Positions 32,726-40,606 of a DNA stretch of 43,761 nt are shown here, in pieces. A program made the position numbers and the translations under genes. Positions within the stretch are counted from its first letter, which is position 1. Each line of letters opens with the position of its first letter. The notes beneath the pieces were generated by a model. It was not told where the DNA came from. It worked only from the letters and a program-made list of their open reading frames with translations, and ran no database searches. The stretch covers positions 1-43,761 of IMG/VR virus record IMGVR_UViG_3300046010_007443; one strand, 5' to 3'. This DNA is from a virus.

Positions 32726-34152
32726 GACTATTGCTTGCTATATTGCTGTTTCCCTTTATCGTAATGGGACAATCAATAACTGCTCCACCAGGTAGAACTT
32801 ATCAGGTGAATGTTAGTGGACAAGATGCTAGTGGGTTTGTAATCAGTGGATTTGGAACTGAAACACTACTAACATCAATTAGTTTAGTTAATCCACCATC
32901 AGGTACAACATTTAATATAACCACAACAACAGGTCTAACAGCCGCAAGCGGATTTACTTTAACTGGAAATAAAACTCGTTTAGTATTTACAGGAACTATT
33001 ACTAATGTTAATAATGCGTTATCATCTTTAAAAGTTAACACTGGTTCAATACTTGGAAATGTTCAGATATCAGTAGCCACAACTGTAAACCCAGCAGGAT
33101 TTTTCTATAATGGTGTAAATGGACACTTTTATAGACCAATATCTGCTGGTAACACATACACTGGTGCACGAGCAGCAGCCTTGGCAACAACATTCAAAGG
33201 CCAGCAAGGATATTTAGTAACAATCACTTCAGCAGATGAAGATGCGTTTATTTTTAATAATGTACCACAAACTAATATATGGTTTGCATTAACGGATGAA
33301 GTGTCTGAAGGTATGTGGAGAATTAATGCAGGGCCTGAAAAGGGAACTCTAATAAAAACATCAAACGGACAATTTACAGGAAATATAGCTGGACAGTATA
33401 ATAACTGGGCACCTGGTGAACCAAACAATGCCGGTAATGAAGACTACGCAGTAACAAAATGGAATGGTTCTCAATGGAATGATTTACCAAATAATTTTAG
33501 TTGCGCCTATGTAATTGAATATGGAACATGGACTAATCCAGCTGATGCTACATTCACTGATTTCTATACAGCTAACACTATTAACACAGTAGCAATTACA
33601 AATACATTAACAGGTACAGTTTCAATACCAGCTGGATTAACATCAAGACCATTACTAACACTTTATAGAGTGGTAAATGGAGTTGATCAACTTGTAGATT
33701 ATAAAACAGTAGCTACAAACGGTACATATACATTTGTTTTACCAAATCAAAATTCAACATATAAATTAGTACCTTCATTAGATGTACAAGGTATAACATC
33801 AGCCGATTTTAATTTGGCTTGGGGGGAAGCACAAAATATAAGCGCTCCTAATAATTTAGCTCCCGGTTTAGTGATGACTGGAACTAAGCAATGGGCAGCT
33901 GCTGATGTAAATAGAAATGGAATCTTTGATTTAGGTGATGCTGCTTTAATATCATTTCATATTCATGGATGGAAAGCAATAAATAATGTGTTATGGTTTA
34001 CAGCTGCTAACTACGATCTAATAACTAGAACTAATTTTGCTACAATTACTCCTGTGACATCGTTTATACTTAATGTGACTACATCAGATATTACTCAAAA
34101 CATTAAATACTGTATATTAGGAGACGTTAATTTATCTCATTCATCTAATTAA
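32722..34152 (+). CDS. Secreted C-type lectin-domain protein
   Basis: 476 aa. Signal peptide MRLLLAILLFPFIVMGQ; beta-sandwich part (res ~20-120); then a C-type lectin-like domain (res ~135-275) with NIWFALTDEVSEGMW, YNNWAPGEPNNAGNEDYAV and NDLPNNFSCAYVIEY, including the W-x-G-E-P-N calcium/sugar-binding loop. Next come a fibronectin-like stretch and a dockerin/EF-hand-like loop (ADVNRNGIFDLGDAAL). It ends ILGDVNLSHSSN, a motif shared with the T9SS cargo protein, but without a sorting domain. It overlaps the previous gene by 4 bases. Confidence 0.8.
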   Translation: MRLLLAILLFPFIVMGQSITAPPGRTYQVNVSGQDASGFVISGFGTETLLTSISLVNPPSGTTFNITTTTGLTAASGFTLTGNKTRLVFTGTITNVNNALSSLKVNTGSILGNVQISVATTVNPAGFFYNGVNGHFYRPISAGNTYTGARAAALATTFKGQQGYLVTITSADEDAFIFNNVPQTNIWFALTDEVSEGMWRINAGPEKGTLIKTSNGQFTGNIAGQYNNWAPGEPNNAGNEDYAVTKWNGSQWNDLPNNFSCAYVIEYGTWTNPADATFTDFYTANTINTVAITNTLTGTVSIPAGLTSRPLLTLYRVVNGVDQLVDYKTVATNGTYTFVLPNQNSTYKLVPSLDVQGITSADFNLAWGEAQNISAPNNLAPGLVMTGTKQWAAADVNRNGIFDLGDAALISFHIHGWKAINNVLWFTAANYDLITRTNFATITPVTSFILNVTTSDITQNIKYCILGDVNLSHSSN

Positions 34153-34155
34153 ATA

Positions 34156-34204
34156 GGTAGTGATTGGGATGACTAATTTGGTTGTCCCAATCCTTTTCAC
34201 TATC
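34156..34204 (+). terminator. Bipartite hairpin / terminator closing the export module
   Basis: An inner helix GATTGGGATGAC/GTTGTCCCAATC (12 pairs, 7-base loop) followed by CTTTT. A competing outer arm GGTAGTGA/TCACTATC encloses it and ends at 34204, 8 bases before the next start. Confidence 0.8.
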
Positions 34205-34212
34205 TTGAGGTT

Positions 34213-34686
34213 ATGACGTTACAAGAAAAAATAGCCTCGTTTACTCCTGTAAAGTACAATCAATTTTATTGGTGGCGTCGTTTCAAGGCACGTGAAACAC
34301 TTTCCCATCGTAATACACTATATGAGAAAATCAGACACGGTGATTACGACATGAGTGATTATTTCTATCAGTTACAATGGGAAAAGAAACTAACAGAAGA
34401 AAAATTAGCCACCATTACTCATCCAGACGAAAAACTCGAAGCAACCAAGTTATGTATGGAGCGTCAAAGACGTCTTGCTGATGATTATGAGAAAGACGAA
34501 GCGAATATAATGAAAGAAATGAGTAAAGACTTCCGTGCTGTATTTGGAGTGGCCGAGGATGAATTAGAACGTTATATGGACAAATGTGAAGGTACATTGA
34601 TGGATTTATATAATATGATTAAACAAGATTATGTTCGTAAAAGACCTGACAAGCAACATATATTTCAGCACGAGACGAGTAATTAG
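34213..34686 (+). CDS. Unknown helical protein, 157 aa
   Basis: Strongly charged and helical (KLTEEKLATITHPDEKLEAT, QRRLADDYEKDEANIMKE), coiled-coil-like through most of its length. No motif recognised. It follows the module terminator and overlaps the next gene by 56 bases, the largest overlap in this part. Confidence 0.6.
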   Translation: MTLQEKIASFTPVKYNQFYWWRRFKARETLSHRNTLYEKIRHGDYDMSDYFYQLQWEKKLTEEKLATITHPDEKLEATKLCMERQRRLADDYEKDEANIMKEMSKDFRAVFGVAEDELERYMDKCEGTLMDLYNMIKQDYVRKRPDKQHIFQHETSN

Positions 34687-35023
34687 GAAAATCAAAAACG
34701 TATTTCGTTGGTTACCTATTATTTGGAGGGATGAGAATTGGGACCATTACTATATTTATGAGGTGTTGAAATGGAAAATCAAGTTCATGTCTGAAGCTAT
34801 TCGTAAGAATGGTATTCATACTATGGCTGAATATGATGCGGATCGAATGATGTTGGCTGTTAGGTTAATTGAGAAGGTACAGAATGAAGACTATCTAATA
34901 GAATTCATTAATGATGATGAAATAACCAAAGAGGCCATAGAAAAGGGAGTAGCTAAACACGATAAAGCAAAACGTATATTATTTAAATTACTTGAAAATT
35001 ATTCAGAAAGATGGTGGGATTAA
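34631..35023 (+). CDS. Phage hypothetical protein of the WWD-ending type
   Basis: 130 aa. FRWLPIIWRDENWDHYYIYE, then a long helix and an ending SERWWD. I recognise this arrangement as a small family common in phages with no assigned function. The start is uncertain: ATG 34631 overlaps the preceding gene by 56 bases, and a non-ATG start further in is possible. Confidence 0.6.
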   Translation: MFVKDLTSNIYFSTRRVIRKIKNVFRWLPIIWRDENWDHYYIYEVLKWKIKFMSEAIRKNGIHTMAEYDADRMMLAVRLIEKVQNEDYLIEFINDDEITKEAIEKGVAKHDKAKRILFKLLENYSERWWD

Positions 35024-35169
35024 TCATTATAGGTGTACTGGTACTAATAGTATCCTACGCCTGGGCAACAGCAATTAGTAATATGCATAAAAAACATCCT
35101 GATTATAAGGGGGAAGATTTTCTTGCTGATTGGGATGATGACAAAGTGCATACTGAAGATATATACTAA
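35011..35169 (+). CDS. 52-aa single-span membrane protein
   Basis: Begins at ATG 35011 inside the previous gene's last codons. One membrane span (VGLIIIGVLVLIVSYAWAT), then an acidic tail (DYKGEDFLADWDDDK). Together with the two tiny membrane proteins nearby it may belong to the lysis set. Supported by spacing and by the coherent hydrophobic profile. Confidence 0.55.
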   Translation: MVGLIIIGVLVLIVSYAWATAISNMHKKHPDYKGEDFLADWDDDKVHTEDIY

Positions 35170-35180
35170 AAATAAAATAT

Positions 35181-35492
35181 ATGATACAGTTCATTAAGAA
35201 TAATTCTAAACACTTAACTATTGGGGGTGCATTTACTTTACTTGTTATTTGCTATTTTCAGCAGAAACAAAATGCTAAATTAAGAAGTCAGCTCTATGTT
35301 CCTACAGTGAATGTTGATAGTGTAGTGAATGTTAATGATTCACTACAACACCGACTTGATTCACTTGATGCTGAAATGTTCCCAATGGAAATTGAACTTA
35401 ATCGTTATGAAATAGCATTCCGTATATTTACTGAACGTAATCCAAAAGCAGCAGAACAATACGGCAATATTATTTCTGATGAGACTGAATAA
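35181..35492 (+). CDS. Membrane-anchored coiled-coil protein, possible inner-membrane spanin
   Basis: 103 aa. One N-terminal span (HLTIGGAFTLLVICYF, res ~11-26), then a coiled-coil-like periplasmic part (VVNVNDSLQHRLDSLDAEMF). The layout matches Rz-type i-spanins and it sits just upstream of an NlpC/P60 hydrolase. It overlaps the next tiny gene by 14 bases. No sequence homology to a named spanin is visible. Confidence 0.55.
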   Translation: MIQFIKNNSKHLTIGGAFTLLVICYFQQKQNAKLRSQLYVPTVNVDSVVNVNDSLQHRLDSLDAEMFPMEIELNRYEIAFRIFTERNPKAAEQYGNIISDETE

Positions 35493-35583
35493 ATTTGTTA
35501 TATTTATTGGTGGCGCACTATTATTAGTTGTGTTATTCTACTATTTAGTAGATATATTTAAAACATTAATAGCAAACCAATGA
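35479..35583 (+). CDS. 34-aa single-span membrane peptide
   Basis: MRLNKFVIFIGGALLLVVLF followed by a second aromatic stretch. It starts inside the spanin-like gene and ends with an ATGA overlap into the hydrolase gene, so the three are coupled. Its size and profile are like holin or antiholin peptides. A TATATTTA sequence (35499-35506) lies inside it. Confidence 0.55.
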   Translation: MRLNKFVIFIGGALLLVVLFYYLVDIFKTLIANQ

Positions 35584-36032
35584 GAAAATTAATTTTAACT
35601 CTGTGTTTTATAGCATTATTTGGCTTCACACCTAGTATTGGAGGTTATTTTATCCTCAATCCAATAGAAGAAAAAATAGAAGCATTTATTAAAGAATGGT
35701 GGAATGTACCTTATGTTTATGGAGGTACTACTAAAAGTGGAATTGACTGTTCAGCATTTACTCAACGCTTCTATAAGGAAATATTTAATAAAAAAATACC
35801 TCGTACTGCTCGTAGCCAATACCAAGCAATGAATAAAGTAGAGAAAGATAGTATCCAAACAGGTGATTTAGTATTCTTCAGTAGCAAACTAAGTCCAAGT
35901 GGGTGGCATGTTGGTGTATACTTATGGAATGATAGCTTTGTTCATGCTGCCAATAGAAGAGAAGATATTAAGATAAGCGCTCTATCTGATTCTAATTATC
36001 AGAAATCATTTAAGGGGGCAAGACGATTTTAG
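35580..36032 (+). CDS. NlpC/P60-family peptidoglycan hydrolase
   Basis: 150 aa. Signal-like N-terminus (MRKLILTLCFIALFGF). The catalytic cysteine is C57 in SGIDCSAFTQ, the histidine H110 in GWHVGVYL, and H122 in FVHAANRR is the third polar residue. Core segments VPYVYGGTTKSG and TGDLVFF match the family, which cleaves peptide cross-links in peptidoglycan. The signal sequence indicates export, consistent with a signal-arrest or Sec-dependent endolysin. Confidence 0.85.
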   Translation: MRKLILTLCFIALFGFTPSIGGYFILNPIEEKIEAFIKEWWNVPYVYGGTTKSGIDCSAFTQRFYKEIFNKKIPRTARSQYQAMNKVEKDSIQTGDLVFFSSKLSPSGWHVGVYLWNDSFVHAANRREDIKISALSDSNYQKSFKGARRF

Positions 36033-36040
36033 TATATTTA
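36017..36040 (+). promoter_or_regulatory. Promoter before the 40-aa gene
   Basis: GGCAAGAC, exactly 8 bases, TATATTTA, then 18 bases to ATG 36059. One of the three best copies of the repeated signal. It starts inside the end of the hydrolase gene. Confidence 0.75.
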
Positions 36041-36058
36041 AGTCTAAATAAGTGTGTT

Positions 36059-36181
36059 ATGAATGATGATTATCAAGGTAAACGACCAAAACAAGTAGAA
36101 GACAGTGAACTAACATCAACATTAGCTTTAATCTGTCTTATTGTATCAATCATAGCTGCTGCAATAGCTAGTTTATTATGA
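36059..36181 (+). CDS. 40-aa C-tail membrane protein
   Basis: Charged start (MNDDYQGKRPKQVEDSE) and a C-terminal span (LALICLIVSIIAAAIASLL), the tail-anchored arrangement. Own strong promoter, and ATGA overlap with the phosphatase gene. Could be an antiholin or a membrane decoy; not determined. Confidence 0.6.
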   Translation: MNDDYQGKRPKQVEDSELTSTLALICLIVSIIAAAIASLL

Positions 36182-36903
36182 AAACAGTAGTTATAGGAGA
36201 CATTCATGGGAGATCGATCTGGAAGTTGATTGTCCATATGGAAAATCCTGATAGGGTTATCTTTATAGGAGACTACTTTGACTCATTCGATATTAAAGGA
36301 GAAGAGCAATTAAATAATTTCTTAGACATACTTGAATATAAAAAATCAAGTGGTAAGGAAGTTATAATGTTGATTGGTAATCATGATCACCATTATTACC
36401 CTGGGATAGGAGATACTGGTACTAGTGGTTATCAGAAAATATTTAGTTATCAAATTGAACCTACTATTGATGCTAATAGAGAACATCTACAAATAGCATA
36501 TCAAATGGATGAATTTCTATTTAGTCATGCTGGTGTTAGTAGTGTGTTTATGGATGAAGCGTTTGGGGTTAATGGTTGGCAAGTAGAAACCCTCACTGAC
36601 CAACTCAATGAGATGTTCATGTATCGTCCAGGAGTATTTTCATTCAATGGACTTGATCCTTATGGTGATGATGAATATCAAACGCCAATTTGGATTAGAC
36701 CTCGCTCATTAATGAAAGCAAATAAAAGTACATTACGTACTCGTTTCATTCAAGTAGTAGGACATACTCAAGTAAATAAACTTGATTTAGTAGGTGCTGA
36801 AAAAGCAGCTGGTGGTAGATATTATTTAATTGATTGTTTAGGAACTAGTGGTGAGTATTTGGTTATTCAAGATGGAGATCTTACCGTTGGACAAACAAGA
36901 TAA
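36178..36903 (+). CDS. Calcineurin-like metallophosphatase
   Basis: 241 aa. GDIHGR, GDYFDSFD and GNHDHH supply the di-metal ligands, with later histidines in FSHAGVS and VVGHTQ. This is the PPP/PPM-type fold of bacterial and phage protein phosphatases (lambda PP relatives). Substrates may be phosphoproteins or nucleotides such as Ap4A. Translationally coupled to the small membrane gene. Confidence 0.85.
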   Translation: MKTVVIGDIHGRSIWKLIVHMENPDRVIFIGDYFDSFDIKGEEQLNNFLDILEYKKSSGKEVIMLIGNHDHHYYPGIGDTGTSGYQKIFSYQIEPTIDANREHLQIAYQMDEFLFSHAGVSSVFMDEAFGVNGWQVETLTDQLNEMFMYRPGVFSFNGLDPYGDDEYQTPIWIRPRSLMKANKSTLRTRFIQVVGHTQVNKLDLVGAEKAAGGRYYLIDCLGTSGEYLVIQDGDLTVGQTR

Positions 36904-36905
36904 GT

Positions 36906-37112
36906 ATGCTAACAGGCAAGAAAGCCCCTAAACGTAAGGAATTCATTGTGATGAATTCTAAACTAGAATACTTTAGTGGACTGATGTATGGTGGACAATT
37001 AGTGTGGTGTAGTGACTACAACGAGGCTAAACCATTAGATGATGAAGCTAAATTCAGAACAATACAGTATATGTGTTGGGGCGAGGAACTCTTATTAGAT
37101 TACATATCATGA
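36906..37112 (+). CDS. Unknown 68-aa protein
   Basis: Basic start (TGKKAPKRKE), then a domain with Trp/Cys/Tyr (GGQLVWCSDYNEA). Starts 2 bases after the phosphatase stop and ends in an ATGA overlap. No family recognised. Confidence 0.6.
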   Translation: MLTGKKAPKRKEFIVMNSKLEYFSGLMYGGQLVWCSDYNEAKPLDDEAKFRTIQYMCWGEELLLDYIS

Positions 37113-37336
37113 GAACATTAGAAGAACGTTTAGCGAGTTATAGAGCAGCTTTCCTTGAAAAAGTAAAGCGTACTAATTGGGATGATGAGGAAGAATGCTC
37201 ATATAAACCTAGAGGCCGTAAACCAAAACAAGCGAAACCGGTTAGAGGTATGTATAGGAATGAAGCTGAAAAACGAGAATGGGAAAAACAACAGGCACAA
37301 CAACCACCCAAGAAACAAAAATATAACTGGTTCTAG
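37109..37336 (+). CDS. Small charged protein, 75 aa
   Basis: From ATG 37109, overlapping the previous stop by 4 bases; the upstream extension is rejected for that reason. A helical start (TLEERLASYRAAFLEKVKRT) leads into a Lys/Arg/Pro/Gln-rich tail (PRGRKPKQAKPV), probably disordered and nucleic-acid-binding. Confidence 0.6.
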   Translation: MRTLEERLASYRAAFLEKVKRTNWDDEEECSYKPRGRKPKQAKPVRGMYRNEAEKREWEKQQAQQPPKKQKYNWF

Positions 37337-37337
37337 T

Positions 37338-37706
37338 ATGAAAAATATAAAATCAGGAGCAGAATACGCTCAACTATTAATAGATCAAATTATTGAGGGT
37401 GAGAAGGAATTACCTACAGACGAACAAATGCCAATTAACTTACTCACTTATTGGTGTGAAGAAATTGAATCATATGCTGAAATAACGTATCATGAATATA
37501 TAATTGGTAAGCGTGAACATTTTTCATTTTATGAAAATGAATTTAAAGATCTGTTTGATAAAGCAGGAATGCGTTATACAGGAGATGTATTAGATGGGTT
37601 AGTTGAAAAGGAAATGGTAAAAATGAGTATTAGAGAAGATGGTGAAATAGTTTATAGTACAACAGATAAAGGAAAACAAACACTTAAAGACCATGGCATT
37701 GAATAA
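37338..37706 (+). CDS. Winged-helix-like protein
   Basis: 122 aa from ATG 37338, one base after the previous stop; the longer frame is rejected. The C-terminal half, DVLDGLVEKEMVKMSIREDG then EIVYSTTDKGKQTL, has the helix-turn-helix plus wing layout of small winged-helix proteins. It may be regulatory. It overlaps the following lipoprotein gene by 14 bases. Confidence 0.6.
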   Translation: MKNIKSGAEYAQLLIDQIIEGEKELPTDEQMPINLLTYWCEEIESYAEITYHEYIIGKREHFSFYENEFKDLFDKAGMRYTGDVLDGLVEKEMVKMSIREDGEIVYSTTDKGKQTLKDHGIE

Positions 37707-38025
37707 ATTATTATTATTACTATGTTTATTTTTTATTTCATGTCGTAAATATGGAGATAAATCTCATTTCTATTATTATCAAATAGAAACAACCTCACCA
37801 AATGTAACGGCTACTTATAAAACTATCTATGGTAATATGGTAACTACAAACAACATATTTAGTGGCTGGATTTATGGTTGGGTAAGTTCACTTAAAAAGG
37901 AAAAGTATTATATTCGTGTAGAAAATAAAGATAATATCGGACTAATTAAAGTCAGAATAATCAAAGATAAAGATACAATTCAAGAAATTATTACACCAGG
38001 TATAGCTACTATTTCTAATTACTAA
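37693..38025 (+). CDS. Small lipoprotein, 110 aa
   Basis: Short signal peptide with the lipobox-like end FFISC (C17), then a compact strand-rich domain with many Tyr and Ile. The terminal part (KVRIIKDKDTIQEI) forms likely beta strands. Probably anchored in the outer membrane. Unknown function. Confidence 0.65.
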   Translation: MALNKLLLLLCLFFISCRKYGDKSHFYYYQIETTSPNVTATYKTIYGNMVTTNNIFSGWIYGWVSSLKKEKYYIRVENKDNIGLIKVRIIKDKDTIQEIITPGIATISNY

Positions 38026-38034
38026 AATAAAACA

Positions 38035-38652
38035 ATGAATAAAGTAGAATTGTTAGGATATTATGGTTCAGATTTAGTTCATGCTCAATCAGCTTGGACA
38101 TCAACATCTAGAGATATAACTGATGAAAAAAAAGCTAGGGTAGGTAAACTACTTAAAATGTTAGCAAGTGAAGGACATCACACACCGTTTGAAAAATCAT
38201 CATTACATTTTCTAGTAACAGTAGAACAAGCAACACACATTCATCTAATTAAACACCGAATTGGAGTTAGTATTAATGGTGAGAGTGCTAGATATAAGGA
38301 ATTGAAGGAAGATAAGTATTATATTCCTGAGGATTGGGATAATCGTTGGGCAATAGCATTAAAAAACTTTACAGATAGAGCAAATGAATTATATCATGAA
38401 TGTTTAGAAGATCTAACACCAGTATTAGGTCGTAAACGTGCTAAAGAATCAGCTCGATTCTTCAAAACATTCAACTCACAAATCACAATGGATGTAATGT
38501 TCAACTGGCGTTCATTCTATCACTTCCAACAACTACGCAACAGCGAACATGCTCAGGTTGAGGTAAGACAATTAGCTCAAGACATGTTAGACCTGGTTAA
38601 ACAGATTGAAGGTAATCCGTTTAAAGAAACTATTGAAGCTTTTGAACTTTAG
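38035..38652 (+). CDS. thyX: Flavin-dependent thymidylate synthase
   Basis: 205 aa. The ThyX signature is present as KHRIGVSINGESARY (H74, R75, S84), with Lys in place of the first Arg and one more residue than the canonical RHR-x7-S spacing as I count it. The GHHTPFEKSSLHFLV segment and the C-terminal RSFYHFQQLRNSEHAQVEVR region match the FAD- and dUMP-binding parts. It makes dTMP from dUMP using FAD, NADPH and methylene-tetrahydrofolate; common in large phages. Confidence 0.93.
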   Translation: MNKVELLGYYGSDLVHAQSAWTSTSRDITDEKKARVGKLLKMLASEGHHTPFEKSSLHFLVTVEQATHIHLIKHRIGVSINGESARYKELKEDKYYIPEDWDNRWAIALKNFTDRANELYHECLEDLTPVLGRKRAKESARFFKTFNSQITMDVMFNWRSFYHFQQLRNSEHAQVEVRQLAQDMLDLVKQIEGNPFKETIEAFEL

Positions 38653-38696
38653 TTAGGCCACTTTACCGGTTTTGGAATCCCATAGTCATAAAATAA

Positions 38697-39482
38697 ATGA
38701 TTATGGAAACCAACAAAGCACTGCTAGACATTGTCTTTAGCCACAGAAACAAACAGTACGGCGCGTACGAGTTAAGATCAAACTACGCTAAACGAATAAA
38801 CAAAGCCCTACTAATCACCCTTGGGTTAGCAGGTGCTTTGGTTTCCGCTTATGCGTTTAAGGATGATAAGGAATTTACTAAACCAATCTATACTACTACT
38901 GAAATAACAATTACTGAGGTTAAGGAAAAGGAAGTAAAACCACCTCCTCCCCCTCCTCCACCTCAAGAGGTAACTACTACTGAAACTCAAGTAGTTAAAT
39001 ACACTGAGCCAATCATTGTAACTGAACCAACTGAGCCTATTCCAGCTCAAGTTGATCTTAGAGGTGCTGAGATAGGAACATTCGATAGGAAAGGTGATAC
39101 CTGTCAGATTGCTCCATTACCTGGAATAGATGGAGGTACTGGTATCATTGATGTACCTACTGAACCTGATATATTTGAGCGAGTTGAAATTGAAGCTGAG
39201 TTTCCAGGTGGGGTAAATAAATGGAGACAATACTTAGAGAGAAACCTAAGAGTAGATGATCAAGTACCTGAAGGTACCTATGCTGTACTCATTCAATTCG
39301 TAGTAGATAAGGATGGTAACATCAGCGATGTAATCGCCTTAACTGATCATGGCTATGGAATGGAAGACGAAGCTAAACGAGTAATTAAACGCGGACCTAA
39401 ATGGAACCCAGCAATCCAAAATGGACGTGAAGTTAAAGCTTATAGAAAACAATTAATTACATTCCAAATAGGAGGTGAGTAG
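38697..39482 (+). CDS. tonB: TonB energy-transducer protein
   Basis: 261 aa. RNKQYGAYELRSNYAKRINK precedes the membrane span (res ~36-53), as in Bacteroidota TonB. A proline run (res ~82-89) and a Pro/Thr/Glu spacer follow, then a TonB C-terminal domain (res ~165-260) with EFPGGVNKWRQYLERNL, GTYAVLIQFVVDKDGNISDV and GPKWNPAIQNG. TonB couples ExbB/ExbD to outer-membrane receptors; no exbB or exbD lies here, so host partners are needed. Start ATG 38697 or 38703. Confidence 0.9.
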   Translation: MIMETNKALLDIVFSHRNKQYGAYELRSNYAKRINKALLITLGLAGALVSAYAFKDDKEFTKPIYTTTEITITEVKEKEVKPPPPPPPPQEVTTTETQVVKYTEPIIVTEPTEPIPAQVDLRGAEIGTFDRKGDTCQIAPLPGIDGGTGIIDVPTEPDIFERVEIEAEFPGGVNKWRQYLERNLRVDDQVPEGTYAVLIQFVVDKDGNISDVIALTDHGYGMEDEAKRVIKRGPKWNPAIQNGREVKAYRKQLITFQIGGE

Positions 39483-39505
39483 GCAAGACCCAGGTCATAT
39501 ATTTA
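39482..39505 (+). promoter_or_regulatory. Promoter before the 66-aa gene
   Basis: GGCAAGAC, exactly 8 bases, TATATTTA, then 17 bases to ATG 39523. Perfect copy of the two-part signal, beginning at the last base of the tonB stop. Confidence 0.75.
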
Positions 39506-39522
39506 TTTCAAATAAGTAAAGT

Positions 39523-39723
39523 ATGACCAGAAAAACAAGTGCTGAAATACAGTTAAACTGTATGATGATTGAAGAGTTGGTTAAATCATTATTGATGAAA
39601 GGAATAAGTGATAATGAAAATCTGGTTGCAGCCGTAGATAGTGCATTTCAACCTCAAGACAACTGGGAAATGGAAATGTATTCCGATGCTATACTGTACG
39701 CTAAGTATGCTACTCTAAATTAG
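39523..39723 (+). CDS. Unknown 66-aa protein
   Basis: Acidic and helical (MIEELVKSLLMKGISDNENL) with an aromatic end (ILYAKYATLN). Single gene between two promoter copies. No family recognised. Confidence 0.6.
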   Translation: MTRKTSAEIQLNCMMIEELVKSLLMKGISDNENLVAAVDSAFQPQDNWEMEMYSDAILYAKYATLN

Positions 39724-39726
39724 AAG

Positions 39727-39750
39727 GGCAAAGTAAAGGTTGTAAATTTA
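39727..39750 (+). promoter_or_regulatory. Promoter before the DUF932 gene
   Basis: GGCAAAGT, exactly 8 bases, TAAATTTA, then 28 bases to ATG 39779. The leader is longer than usual and contains the left arm of the 13-bp inverted repeat. Confidence 0.6.
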
Positions 39751-39766
39751 AGTATTAAATAATTAA

Positions 39767-40577
39767 AAATCAAAGGTTATGCAAAATGAAATCAACACAG
39801 ACAGCATGATGTCGAATTATTCGCTCACGCTGGATCAAATCAAAGCAATTGCTCCTTCAGTATTCACTGAAGCTAAAGCATCTCACCTCACAGACAAGTA
39901 CATTCAAACTCCAACATCACGTGTTGTAGAGGACTTAATGAACTTGGGATGGCAAATAACTAAAGCCCAAGAGGTTAAATCTCGTAAGTACAAGGGATTC
40001 CAAAAACACATCGTTGTATTCCGTAACCCGGACATTATGATTAAGGGTAAAGATGGTGATGATGCGTTCCCTCAGATCCTACTTACCAACTCACATGATG
40101 GTAAATGTGCATTCAATTTCCGAGTAGGTATCTATCGCTTAATATGTTCTAATGGATTGGTAGTTGCCGATGCTGAATTTAGCGATGTATCCCTTCGACA
40201 CGTAAACTATACGTTTGAATCACTACAAGCTAAGGTTGCTGATTTGATCTCTAAATTGCCTGGATTGGTTCAGAAGATTAATCTATTCAAATCAACAACA
40301 CTGACTGAGGATCAAATGCGTGAATTCGCTTCTAAAGCAGCAGCGCTGCGAACTAAAGCACACGTTAATGTTGATGAATTACTTACATCAACTCGTACAC
40401 AAGACGAAGGCAGTGACTTGTGGGTTGTATTTAATCGCATTCAAGAGAAACTAGTGGGTGGAGGTTACACCTACAATAGAGGACGTAAAGCACGATCAGT
40501 GAAATCGTTCCAAAAAGACATTGAACTAAACGAACAGCTATTCGAGCTGGCTGGTTCATACCTTTAACCTTTGATTT
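39767..40577 (+). repeat. 13-bp inverted repeat framing the DUF932 gene
   Basis: AAATCAAAGGTTA (39767-39779) has its exact reverse complement at 40565-40577. The left arm ends at the start codon and the right arm begins at the stop codon. Exact pairing seen; chance is not excluded at this length in AT-rich DNA. Confidence 0.7.
39779..40567 (+). CDS. DUF932 phage/plasmid-like protein
   Basis: 262 aa. The central segment LLTNSHDGKCAFNFRVGIYR followed by LICSNGLVV is the hallmark of the DUF932/TIGR03299 family found in phages, plasmids and integrative elements. The flanking SRKYKGFQKHIVVFRNPD and the C-terminal KARSVKSFQKDIELNEQLFE fit. Function unknown; some members are linked to replication or DNA metabolism only by context. 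It has its own promoter and terminator. Confidence 0.85.
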   Translation: MQNEINTDSMMSNYSLTLDQIKAIAPSVFTEAKASHLTDKYIQTPTSRVVEDLMNLGWQITKAQEVKSRKYKGFQKHIVVFRNPDIMIKGKDGDDAFPQILLTNSHDGKCAFNFRVGIYRLICSNGLVVADAEFSDVSLRHVNYTFESLQAKVADLISKLPGLVQKINLFKSTTLTEDQMREFASKAAALRTKAHVNVDELLTSTRTQDEGSDLWVVFNRIQEKLVGGGYTYNRGRKARSVKSFQKDIELNEQLFELAGSYL

Positions 40578-40581
40578 ATAG

Positions 40582-40606
40582 GAGTTGGGGATGCAAGTCC
40601 CCTCTC
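40582..40606 (+). terminator. Hairpin terminator after DUF932
   Basis: GGGGA-TGCAAG-TCCCC with an outer GAG/CTC pair and a short T-rich tail. The loop sequence also forms the upstream box of the next promoter. Confidence 0.65.

Noticed and set aside
32722-34152. Diversity-generating retroelement target in the C-type lectin gene
   Set aside because: The lectin domain is central rather than C-terminal, no reverse transcriptase is in the window, and I saw no template repeat.
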